This document shows, piece after piece, positions 1 through 12,400 of a stretch of 64,000 nucleotides of DNA. The position numbers and the translations under genes were made by a program. Source of the stretch: Strongylocentrotus droebachiensis (lineage: Eukaryota > Echinodermata > Echinoidea > Camarodonta > Strongylocentrotidae); assembly GCA_035222895.1 (NCBI GenBank), contig JAVYIG010000317.1:1-64000 (forward strand). Reading direction: 5' to 3'. The notes under the pieces were generated by a model, which made no database searches, was not told the DNA's origin, and saw only the letters and a list, made by a program, of their open reading frames with translations. How positions within the stretch are numbered: the first letter of the stretch is position 1; every line of letters starts with the position of its first letter.

Positions 1-292
1 GAAACAGCTATTAGGTAGGATTGTCAGAGCAAGTAATGCACTTCAAGCACAAAATCTTAAATCCATATTATGTGTTTTCCTATTTTATTACTAGGTGTCG
101 AAAACTAGAAATTGATGTCATCAGAATAAAACTTCAAATATAAACAAATGTGACAGGCACTGGACATGCAAAAATATGTATTATTCAGCATGCTTGTCAA
201 TTCGATTATCTTTAGTTCGATTGCAATTGACCGCAGAATCATTTGAGTCATAATTCATTCAAAAGTGGATTCATTTTCCTTTTTCATTGAAG

Positions 293-440
293 GTCTTCAC
301 CGGTAATGTTGACCGCAACACCATCGTGACCAACATTCTGCCTGTACCCCAGACTTGCCGCTATGTCCGCTTGATGCCTGTCAAGTGGTTCGGCTACATC
401 AGTCTTCGTATGGAAATCTACGGTGAAGGCCCTATCACAG
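293..440 (+). CDS. F5/8C domain copy 1, third exon
   Basis: Starts after ...ttcattgaag, phase 0, and ends phase 1 before gtcagt. It reads [14 protein letters not shown], then [16 protein letters not shown] and [12 protein letters not shown]. This is the closing strand region of a discoidin domain (the V-R-x-x-P block followed by LRMEIYG). It is 12 nt longer at the 3' end than the two later copies, adding the four-residue linker GPIT. The two preceding exons of this domain must lie left of base 1. Confidence 0.85.
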
Positions 441-3400
441 GTCAGTTTTAAAATTAGTGATGTTCCAACATTTTTTGCTCAATATTCAATTTCTCCTGCG
501 ACAATTACTCTGGGCCTTTTTTCACCAACAATAGAGGCATAGTGCTACGGTTACCATTATGTGATACGTACGTAGTTATACGTATCAACTACAGATTTCA
601 TCAAGATTTGTCTTTATTAGGTGATACTTCCTGGAATTTGTTCGCAGGATATCTCAAGAATGGATAAAGCCATTGTCATAAAACATGATGATAGATCCTA
701 GTATAACTTAGAACTGTGTGACTTTTCAGCGATCCAAATCATTTTGACGTCATCCAAGCGCCATTTTGTACAAATCAACCCATGATTATATCTTCATAAC
801 GGAAAGTCATTTCTCATTTATTTTTATCATGATTAAGGTCAATTACAGGTCAATAAACGCGCGCGTACGCATACGTCCGCTATCGTCCGCGCGTTAACGC
901 GCGCGCAAAATTTCAAATTGCTCCAAATCGTCTCAAATTCATTGTACATATGTTACAGGCCATTTTGAGTATTTGAAAAAAAAAGTAATGCGCTAACGCA
1001 AATTGCCATTCTTCTTTCTACATGATATTTTCGATAGTTTTCCGAACATTTTGATACCAAGTTTATATCTTTATGACTATTCATAACGGAATAAGGGTCC
1101 ATTCAAGATAAATGTCCGTGCACGCGAGCTCTTGTAATACATAGCATATATGTGCAAAAACATACAAGTCCATTATAGCTCTTTGGTATGCTTGGGGACC
1201 GCAATTCATTTTTCATATTTGAATAGAATATGATTCGGAGAAATGATTTCATGTGTCATTTGGCCATTAAGTACATCGTGACGTCATCATAAATGTGTCG
1301 AACTCAAAATACAAATTTGCATATTATGACGTCACCATAATTATGGAAAATTTGGTACAGTGGTCAAAGCACTTGCCTTCCATTCCAGCGACCCAGATTC
1401 GATTCCGATGGGTTAAAACATTTGTTGTGTTAAATTAAATTCGTGAAAATGCATTCTTCATTATGTACATTAGAATACGTATTATCTAATTTGTAAAGTG
1501 AAAAATTCAAGTACAGTAATGATTTGTTATAGGGTATGATAAAGACTGGTATGATTCATCCTGATTATAGTGATTCAACTTTTGGTGCTGAGGTGTCTCA
1601 TGCCATTTCTGCGTCCGATTTCATGCCATTTCTGCGTCCATTTTCACATTCATTTCACGCCCAAATAAAATAAATTCGTTTTAGTTTCATTTTCTTGTCT
1701 GGCAGGGGCATATTACGTTTTGTGAGATGATGAGTTTTTTCTTGATTGGCAGTCAACAGGAGTGAAAGTACAAACAAAAGATGCGAGGGTGTTTCAACTT
1801 TTGGTGCAGTAATGAAATAAACTACACTCTTCTTGAATTCGAGAAGACATATGAAAAATGGTAGTGCATGGTACTTTCAAGAGCAAATTTGATATAGTGA
1901 TTACCACAACGATCTCTGATAATTATGATTTGTTTTAGGATATGATTAGATTGGCGTAATTCATTCTGATTATAGCGATTACACTTGTGGTGCTGAGGTG
2001 TCCTGTAGATCAGACTATCCCATGCCATTTCCGCGTACATTTTCACATTCATTTTTACGCCCAAATGAACGAAATTTGTTTTAGTGACATTTTTTTAACT
2101 GGCATGGACACACTACGTTTTGTGGGACGATGAGATTTTTTCATCAATATGTTTTCTTTCTATTAAAGGCCACGTTTATGAAAAAAGATGCTAACATTCA
2201 AAGAGATATTTAGTTTATTTTCTTCATTTGAATTATGTATTAATAGATTTTCAAATGAAGACATTTATCTATGAATTGTCTTTATTTGTATTAAGAATGC
2301 AAGTCTTGTATTCATTTTACCTGTTCACCGCCAAATGAAGATAAATATGTCAAAAGAGACTTCTCATCCCTTTTATCCCATTTATTGTCTTTGTCGGAAC
2401 TCAATTTGCACAGATTGTTCTCCCGATCCTTGTAAGAATGGAGGAATTTGCAGTGATGGAGTGAACACCTTTACTTGTGCATGCGATCCTGGCTATACTG
2501 GGCCTACGTGTGGAACAGGTAAGCTATAGATTCAAAGCAGATTACATACCTACACTTTTTATTTCAAACAATTGCTCCTTGTTCATCAAAACATCAAAGA
2601 TATAGAGCAAAAAATGAAAAAGAAAGGAAGAAACATGCAGTCATTGGTGATGAAAACCTTGGAGGTTTTTCTTGATTGACAGTCAACAGGAGTGAAAGTA
2701 CAGACAAAAGATGCGAGGGTGTTTCCCCTTTTGGTGTAGTAATGATATAAACTACACTCATCTAGATTTCGAATAGACACATGGAAAATGGGAGGGCATG
2801 GTACTTTCAACAGCAAATTTGATATAGTGATTACCACAACGATCTCTGATTATTATGATTTGTTTTAGGATATGATAAGAGTGGTTTCATTCATCCTGAT
2901 TATAGCGATTCAACTTTTGGTGCTGAGGTGTCTTGAAGATCAGACTATCCCATGCCATTTCCGCGTCCATTTTCAAATTCATTTCACGCCCAAATGAAAG
3001 AAATTTGTTTTAGTGACATTTTCTTAACTGGCATGGGCACACTACGTTTTGTGGGACGATGAGATTTTTTTCAAAATATATTTTCTTTCTAAGGCCTTGT
3101 TTTAAAAATAAGATGCTAACATTCAAAGAGATATTTAGTTCATTTGCTTCATTTGAATTATGCATTAATAGATTTTCAAACGAAGGAATTTATCATTGAA
3201 CTGTCATTATTTGTTTTTAGAATGCCAGTCTTGAGTTCATTTTACCTGTTCACCGCCAAATGAAAATAAATATGTCAATAGCCACATTGTTTTCTTATCC
3301 CTTTTATCCCATTTATTGTCTTTGGAACTCAATTTGCACAGATATCAACGATTGTTCTCCCGATCCTTGTGAGAATGGTGGAATTTGCAGTGACGGAGTG

Positions 3401-6400
3401 AACACCTTTACTTGTGCCTGCTATCCTGGCTATACTGGGCCTACGTGTGGAACAGGTAATATATAGAGTCCAAGCAGATTACATACCTACACTTTATATA
3501 TCAAACAATTGCTCCTTGTTCATCAAAACATCATAGATAAAGAGCAAACAAGGAAATAGAAAGAAAGAAACATGCAGTCATTGCTGAGGAAAACCTTGGT
3601 GGTTTTTCTGGATTGACAGTCAACAGGAGTGAAAGCACACCCAAAAGATGCGAGGGTGTTTCAACTTTTGGTGCAGTAATGAAATAAACTAAACTCTTCT
3701 TGATTTCGAGTAGACACATGAAAAATGGGAGTGTATAGTACTTTCAAGAGAAAATTTGACATTTTGATTACCACAACGATCTCTGATAATAATGAGTTGT
3801 TTTAGGGTATGATAGTACTGGTATGATTCATCCTGATTATAGCGATTCAACTTTTGGTGCTGTGGTGTCTTGAAGATCTGACTATCTCATGCCATTTCCG
3901 CATCCATTTCCACATTCCTTTCCCGCCAATATGAAAGCAATTTGTTTTATTGACATTTTCTAGTCTGGCAGGGGCACGCTACGTTTTGTGAGACGATGAG
4001 ATTTTAATTTTGAGTCGAAAATACGATTTCATGTTTCATTTGGCCATTAACTCTCATCATGCCACAGGGCTAATCCCCATTGTGCCAAGCCCCAAATCAC
4101 GGAGTGCCAAGTTTACATTGAGATAATCTGATTAACGCGTCAGGATATTGTTGGAAAAAATTGCGCTGCCATCGGGAAAAAAGAGAGAAGGGGGAGGGAA
4201 AAAAGAGAGGGAAAGAAAAGAAAAAAAGAAAAGGAAAAGAAAGGAAAGAAAAGCGAAAAAATAAAGAGAAAAAAGGAAAAAGAGGGAGGAGAGGAAAGAA
4301 AGGAAAAGAAAGAGAAGAAAGAAAAGGAAAAAGAAGAAAAATGAGAAAAGGGAAACAAAAGAAACGGGGGAGGTTGTTGAGTGGAGTCGTCTCGCCGAAG
4401 GAGCAAGTAGGACATGGGTAAATAAGTTGCTATTTCGGGTCAGCTGTGTCGGTATTCTTGCTCGATCCTAGTGTACAATATTAATGCAGAATTTTGAAGT
4501 CGGTGAAATGTATATTGTCGGTCGGCCAACAAGTTTTTTTCCCTACGAACTAACTCTTTATCCGCTGTGACGACTTCGAGAGTGACTACAACTACAATAC
4601 TTGTATTTTCTTGAAGTTTCACTTTCCTATAATATCAGCTAAAGAAATCAGAGGTTTAACATTTTCGGGGAAACTAAATTCAAAGAAGGATTAAGAGTCA
4701 ACAACGGTACGACAAATCGTCTTCCTTTCTCTATAATTTAAGGATAACGCCAAAACTTCCGCGCTTCGCGCGGGAGGGGGAGAACTGAATTCAGATAAAG
4801 AATAAGAGTCGACGACATTACACCGAAGCTACTGCTTTTTCTCATAATTTAATGAAATGCCAAAGCTCCCGCGCTTCGCGCGGGATAGGGAGAACTAAAT
4901 CCAGATAAGGATTAACAGTCGAGAACAGTGCACCGAATCGTCTTCTTTCTATAATAATTAAAACAAACGTCGAAGCTTCAGCGCTTCGCGCTACAGGGGG
5001 GGGGGGGGGAAACTGAATTCAGACAATTAGGGCTTATTAAAGGTACTATGTCCCAATTGCAGGCCAACAAAATGAAAAGTTAAATTCCAACTGCATTTGA
5101 AAGATATACTAATTTAGAACTTCCCTAAAAAAGTGGGGCTTGAAAATGTCTTCAAGTGGGAAAATAACGACTATTCGTTGTCAAATCGACTTTAGGGCTA
5201 TAGAGCCCAAAAGTAATAGTCTTGATTTTCAGACAATTGTACTGAATGGTCATACGTTTTATGCTGCGCAAAGATTCAATAAGTTTAATCTTGGCCATCA
5301 CAATAAGTGGGTTATTGATGTAGACAAATGCTCATGTACCCTTTACATTTCTTTTCATGTATGTTATTACCAAAGAAGAAAAAAAGCCAGTCAGTCACTC
5401 AATAGTGTCCGACAGTGAAGTCTAGCAAGTAAACGGGTTTCCTTGCATAATTTGAATACGAGGACACTGCTAACGTTTAAATTTCACAGATAGGACATAC
5501 ATGACATATTCATAATTCCTGCAAAGTTCTACAGCATTTTAGGTTGGCTGCAAAAGGAACATAGTACCTTTAAGATTCGAAAACGGTACAACGAATCGTC
5601 TGCTTTTTCTCTTAAAGGGAGTGGGTAGTCAGTTTCCATGTGCAGAAGGCCATATTTCGCTGACACCAGACTTGGTGGAAATACCATTAATGGGAGTACA
5701 AATCTGCACACAGCAAACCCGTTGGCCCGTCAAGAATTACCCCCTAGTCTCTCGGAGCATGCTCGAAGATTCTTCGGGCGAAGGAAAAGCAAAGCATTAC
5801 ATAAGGTCTAATGGTCATAAAACTCAAGGCTAACCCTGGTGATTGACAATACCTGTTATTGGGTAAACACCCGAACGGTGTCGAATTCCCCATGAGAGCT
5901 GACTACTCTGTGACTTTAATTCAATGACACGTCACTTCTGCGCTTTGCGCGGGAGGGGGAGAAACTGAATTCAGACAAGGATTAACAGTCGAGAACAGTA
6001 CAATAAAAAGTCTTCTTTTCCTATTAATCCTATTAACCGCCCCTTCCTAAAATAAGATCTTATATATCTCCGCCCCTGCATTAAAACAAATAGCTATGAT
6101 GCTGACTAAGTTGACGAACTAATTCGTATATTTATATCGTTGAGGAAAATGACCATTTGCGCATACGCAAGTACTATAGTTAGTCCATAGCCAGGAAAAA
6201 CAATTTAGCCTTCGGCCCCGGGTTTATAGGGATTAAATTTGTAGACATTGGGACATTTAATTTTGTCGGTAATTGGTGGCTAGTTTTATCGGTAATCGTT
6301 GGCGTCTACACCCCCCCCCCCACCCCCACTGAAAAAGGTCTAGCGACGCCCCTGAAAGCACTATAACCATAGCGTGCATACAGCCTCATGGCAGGCTATG

Positions 6401-9400
6401 AGTTAAGTACATCGTGACGTCATCATAATGGTCTTGAAACTAAAAAAAGGAAATTTGCATATTATGACGTCAGCAAATTTATGAAAAATAGAATGTATCT
6501 TTATAAATATTGATTGCTTTTCTACCAATTTTTTATATGTATTTTTTGAGCCGATTCTCTACACAAAAGGTGCCATTGATTTTTCATTTCAACAATGGCA
6601 TCATGGTCCATTCTGTCGAGAAAAAAGGCATGCCAATTTTTCCGATTTTGCTTGTATTCTCTATGGTAGGTAAATTTGTTGGAAATCTTCATTCTACATT
6701 CCAGTCTTGTTCGAGCAACATTTCGATTCTTTTCTGCCAGTTTCAATTTGAGAATCAAATTTTCCGTTTACGTGTTATGTCTATGTGGATTTTTTGGTAT
6801 ATTTGTCATGGCATTCGCCTCCCATCCCGGCGATCATCTTTCATAGATCCAAAATGATCAATGCTACACAGTTGAAACTATATTTATTGATAGACCATAA
6901 TAGGAGGAGTATTTCATAACGGAAGTGAATTCGTGAAAATGCGTTCTTCATTATGTAACACATTTGAATACGTATCACCTAATTCGTCGAGAGACGAATT
7001 CAAGTCTAGTTGAGTTGTTTAGGTTAGGTTCAGAGATAGGGTAAGGTATAGTCCTCGTTTAAGGGTTGAATTTAAGACTTCGGTTATCATATTATATATG
7101 GCATTTGGTGTGGAGGGTTGTTATACCTAAGAATTCGATTTGTAGAAGGCAATTGACTTACGGCAGGGCTCCTCATTCTTCTTTAAGAGAGGGTTGAGAT
7201 TGAAATCTTGAGGATCTCTTTGCATGTACCCCAGTCCCCCGGAGTAAATTTCTAAATTGACAGTGTGCACCAAACACCTGTTAAGGTCAATTTCACCCAA
7301 GGTCTATTATCCTAGAAATCTGATGGTAATGTGGTAGGGGTACACTGCCCTAGGAGGTGAAAATCCTAAAGATATAGATGTCCAGAGGCAATCGCTCTAG
7401 AGGATAGTGACTTAGGGGATGGCAGAGTAGTCTTTTTGGATCCATGTCCAAGGGTGCATTGTCTAAGTGGGTAGGTTTTCCAGGGAATAGTAGACCAAGT
7501 CAGTGTAGTCTGTGGGGATACATGTAAGATGGTGCATCATCCTAGTGGGTAGCTTGTTTAGGGAATGAAAGACCTAGTTAGAATATTTGTTGGGATACAT
7601 GTCGAAGCATGGAGTTACCATGGTCCAAGGGTGCATTGTCCTGTTGGGCAGGTTATCCAGGGGATAGTTGTTAGAAGGCTTTTTGTCTGATACTAGAATG
7701 CTCATTTCCGAAATAATTATGATCCACAGCCAATCATAGCCGTATAATACAATGTAGTTTAACTAGTAAAGAGTACTGTTTACAGTCCAGAAAGTTTGCG
7801 GTCAATCTTGTTCATTAATCTATTATTCATTTATATGTAAACATTAAAAGGGACTCAATGTTTTATGAAACGTGCTCTGATAAAAAATATCTCTTCGATC
7901 AACACAGTCCTTACTTCAGTAATAGCTCGAACTATATCACTTCTATGACATGAAGCCATGTGTCCTCAGACCAAAACGGTTATTCTAATGTGGTTTGTTT
8001 AGAACACCATTCAAGGAATGGCCGCACTTACCATTATAAGTTGACTGGATCAAAATTCCGCCATATATATATCCACGGATGTTTTAAACATGGATAGGTC
8101 TCGTTGAATAGCCTTTGATTCCCCTCGTTTCATTGTAATACATCTACCTGTAGAACATGGAATGCTTTGCTTGTTTATTCATGAGCAGATATCAAGTACT
8201 TGTCTTGGAGAGGACCTTACATTTTTTCAAATAATCTGTTTTTCTGCTCATGCCCAGATTGTAACTACACACTTGTCTATTGTATGTCCATCTGATAGAA
8301 GCATTCGATTATATTTGCCTATTTGACCACCACTTCCTACATTTTTCTATACATTGTCACGCATTAACTTACAGCTATCTTGAATAAGCCTGGTCTGGGC
8401 CTTGAGAGTTATGTTATCCCGGATTCCAGTCTTACAGCTTCCAGTGCGTATAGCAGTCCCGAGTCTGGCAACTTTACCGCAAATAAAGGTCGTCTTAACC
8501 TGGCCAAAACAGCCTGGGAAGCAGAAACTAAAGATACCAAACAGTGGATCCAGGTAAGAAAAGTTTCTTAAAGTAGATATTCATCGATTTTAAAAACTAA
8601 CTTTATTTTCATTATTGCAAAGTTGAAACTGTGATTTGACAAGGTTATCTAAATTCAATGCTTGGAAACATGCGAAGTAATGATTATTATAAATTCCAAA
8701 AACACTTAAAAACAGCCCCGGCATAGCACCTGAAGAGCTCTACGAACGCTGCTGAGATGTGTGACATCACAGTATGGACATTATTTGCACAAGCAGACGA
8801 TGTCCCATGACATGTTCCACATTTTCAGTGCCTGTTTTTTCATCTTCTCTTGAGTTCTTTCTCTTACTTCACTACCGTCAGGCTAAATGTATAATATATT
8901 GCCTCACTCTTAACCCCGCGCATGGTTTTATTTTGATGACAAATGCAGCGATACACAAATAAAGGAATCTGTCGCTTGTAAACAAAATAAGACGCCATTG
9001 TATATTCAGCTGCACACACCGCGGTATGTTCGGCGTTTCAAGAGGGAACAAATGCCGTCCTTAATATCATTCCGGGGGTTTTTAATTTGAAAGTCTGGCT
9101 TCTTCGATTGTTAAATAACCCCTATCCTATGTATTTACAAACAAAAGATTTTAGTTATCAGAATCGGTTTCATATCCCCTTTTGAATGGTTTGATAGGCC
9201 ATCACATTTATATACACTAAACTCGTTATAATTTGTCAAATAATAGCTTTGCAATTATGTTAATTTTTTATGGGATGTCGTCTGCTTGGGCAATAGGGTC
9301 TTTTAGATTTGTGTGGACTGATACGTGTGACTTCCATTCAAGGCAGTGCATTAAATGGACGTTGATTGTAGCAATCCCCATTGTCTTCGTGCGAATCTAA

Positions 9401-12400
9401 AAGTCCCTAATATTTGTCCATATTGTGACGTCATTAGAACATCGTTATTTTTTTGGCGAATCTCTCGTATATCCCAGCTGCTAAGGAGGTGGTTGTATTT
9501 GTATTTTTATAAATCATCCGATATGCAGTTGACCTAAAACTTATACGATGGCCATCTGTTAGTTTACCAGTTTCTAGTAAAACATTAGTTGGCATATTTG
9601 TAATTTTCTTTGAATGTCTACTTTAAGGCCAATTCAGACACAAAGGCCCGAATTCACAAAGGAGGTTTGTCGACAAACCTCCTTTGTGAATTCGGGCCAC
9701 AATGTTAAGGCAACATGACGTCACAAACTGATTACCATAATGGCAATTTGTGTTGTGATTCTCATTGTTCTATAGTTTTACATACTTTTTCAAAAATTCA
9801 TAACTTTCTTATTAGTTATCGGATTTTGCTCAATTTTTGTTTGATGGTTTGTCTGGTTTTCTGCGTCTTTTGAAAGTAAGTTATTTTTGGAGTGGACTTG
9901 CCCTTTAAGGCAACCCTTTTTTCTATGGCATGGGTTCACATCCCACTGCTGCCACCGTTTCTGTAATGAAAGAGTCAACGGTCAATTTTTAGAACATATT
10001 TTAATATGTAATTATACACTACCACAATGTATGTAATAAGAGGCACCAGTCATTTCTTTGACATGGGTTCATATCGCATCAGTACCATCTTGTCAGTAAT
10101 GAAAGAGTCACTAGGCATTTTTATGGCACCCTTCACTTACACTGTTAAAATTGTTTTTATTGGCCACTTTTTGAGGTGACCTATGGGTTTTCTCCTCTTT
10201 GTAGGTAAGCCAGCATTTGTTTCCTCTTTAAGGGCATTAATATAATTGTTCGATATCACTCAGAAATGAGATCGTCAATGACAGCATCAATGTGGAGAAC
10301 TTCCAATCAAATATTGCCCTTGGAGGAGCAGAGCTTTATGAGAGCAAGATAATGTCGTCGATAGATGCAAAGAAAGTAGCCGTTCTTATTATCTTGAAAA
10401 ATCATATAGAGTTGACACATTTTGGAATATGCTCATTGGTTAAAATTGTTGGCATGAATATTAAATGATTATAAGGATGAATATAAAGAGTTCTTCCTCC
10501 AATTCTTTTCTTTCCCCCAAGGTGGATCTTTTGGAACCTTACCGTATCATTGCAGTTGCGACTCAAGGGCATGGACAAACCTCGGGGTTTCAGCATTGGG
10601 TAACAAGCTACAAGCTTGCTTGTAGAACTGATGACATGCCCTTTCACACCGTGATGGACATCAATGGAGATGACAGTGTAAGTTTGTTCTCTGATCATTT
10701 TTAAAAATAAATATTATATTGACTCTATTCTTTAAGAACTTTGAAGGAATTTGATATCTTATTGAAAACAGTTAAAATATTTGTATGTAATTTTTTTGAA
10801 AGAGAAAGGCAGTCGTTACCTCAGGAACAGAGATACATGTTAGGTGTACTATTTACTATTCTTACACAATGTTTAAGAGGAGAACATTATCAGGTAGAAT
10901 TAAAGAACTGTCTATTTGTATAGATATGATAGAGCAAGAAATGCACTCAATCTATTTCAATTTCTTTTCTCAATTTAATTATTAGGCCTCTAAAACTAAA
11001 AATAGATGTAACCAGAATATAACTACAAATATAAACAAATAAATAGGTAGATCTACTGTACAAGCAAAAAATGCTATTTAAATCAGATTCTCTTTTGTTC
11101 GGTTGCAATTAACTGTAGAATCATTTGAGTCATAATAATTCAAAAGTGGATTGATTTTCCTTTTTCATTGAAGATCTTCACCGGTAATTTTGACCAGAAC
11201 ACCGTCGTGACCAACACTCTGTCTGTGCCCCAGGTTTGCAGATATGTCCGATTGATGCCTGTCACGTGGCATTGGTATATTGCTCTTCGTATGGAGATCT
11301 ACGGCGAAGGTCAGTTTTAAAACTATTGATATTCCGAAGAAAAGAAATTCTCCATCTTCAATTTTCCAACGACAATTGCTCTGGGCTTTGTTTTAACAAT
11401 GATGGGTGGCATAATGCTCTAGTTATGAGGCATGGGCCTTTTGCCCCCGATCCACAACTGATTATTGTAGGATCGCATATGCTTCCAATATGTTCATTTG
11501 AATCAAATCCATGACCCCATACCAAAACATTGCATTACCTTTCATTGTAATTGACAGATATCAACGATTGTTCTCTTGATCCTTGTGAGAATGGAGGAAT
11601 TTGCAGTGATGGAGTGACCACCTTTACTTGTGCCTGCGATCCTGGCTATACTGGGCCTACGTGTGGAACAGGTAAGATATAGAGTCAAAGCAGATTACAT
11701 ACCTACATATTTATTTCAAACAATTGACCTTTCGTTCCCAGGTCGGAATTCCAGTTGAAACCAGTAGGCAACTGGTACCAGTTAAAACAAGTAAGTCAAC
11801 TGGTACCAGTTGAAACCAGTAGGTTCAACTGATTTTTAATATGGAAATTGAAACAACGCTATCTGGGACCAGTTGATTTACCAGTTGAATTACCAGTTGA
11901 TTTACCAGTTCAATTACCAGTTGATTTACCAGTTCATTTACCTTCAATTACCAGATGATTTACCAGTTGATTTACCAGTTCAATTACCAGTTGATTTACC
12001 AGTTGAAATTCCAGTTGAATTACCAGTTGATTTATCAGTTGATTTTTCAAATGATTATCCAGTTATCATTCAACTGATAATCAATAATCATTATTAGCAT
12101 CTGGCCACCAACTTGACCACAATATACTAACTCTTGCAATTACCCCATCACAATGATCACTTGAAATAGATTACATATGTTTATTATGAGTGATGACATT
12201 TATAGTTCATGAATACATATATACAAATGTATACACTTTATTTCTGGTTAGTAATTACATATATCGATATATCTAATTTTACGTCTTAAATTAAATGAAA
12301 AACATGATCAGACATGTGTAATATATTTGTCAATAATTAACGAAGAAAATGTAAATCACAAAATGTATGTGCATTGTCACATTTGCTTGACAGATCATGA

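Larger units (their letters stand above)
4047..6406. mobile_element. TTAA-flanked DNA transposon, copy 1 (2.36 kb, non-autonomous)
   Basis: Bounded by TTAA at 4047-4050 and 6403-6406. Its ends are inverted and imperfect (TTAACTCTCATCATGCCACA left, TGGCAGGCTATGAGTTAA right). TTAA target duplication is the hallmark of piggyBac-type elements. No transposase is visible. The interior holds a polypurine tract, a CGCGCTTCGCGCGG minisatellite and two nested TTAA MITEs. The same element with the same flanks is at 14761-16926, and the flanks without the element are at 1255-1290. Confidence 0.75.

Noticed and set aside
1354..1414. Functional tRNA gene
   Set aside because: A consensus B-box is present but the T and acceptor stems do not pair; likewise the tRNA-like heads at 35742, 38321, 42790, 44730 and 46200 belong to SINEs.
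4140..4421. Lys/Arg/Glu-rich (+) and Phe/Ser-rich (-) proteins, also at 14832-15214 and 46356-46745
   Set aside because: Low-complexity polypurine tracts open both strands at once.
5140..5418. 92-codon gene
   Set aside because: Entirely within a TTAA MITE and without a recognisable domain.
9645..9698. CRISPR or bacterial terminator-like hairpin
   Set aside because: Eukaryotic intron; no spacer array; it is an isolated palindrome shared with another repeat.
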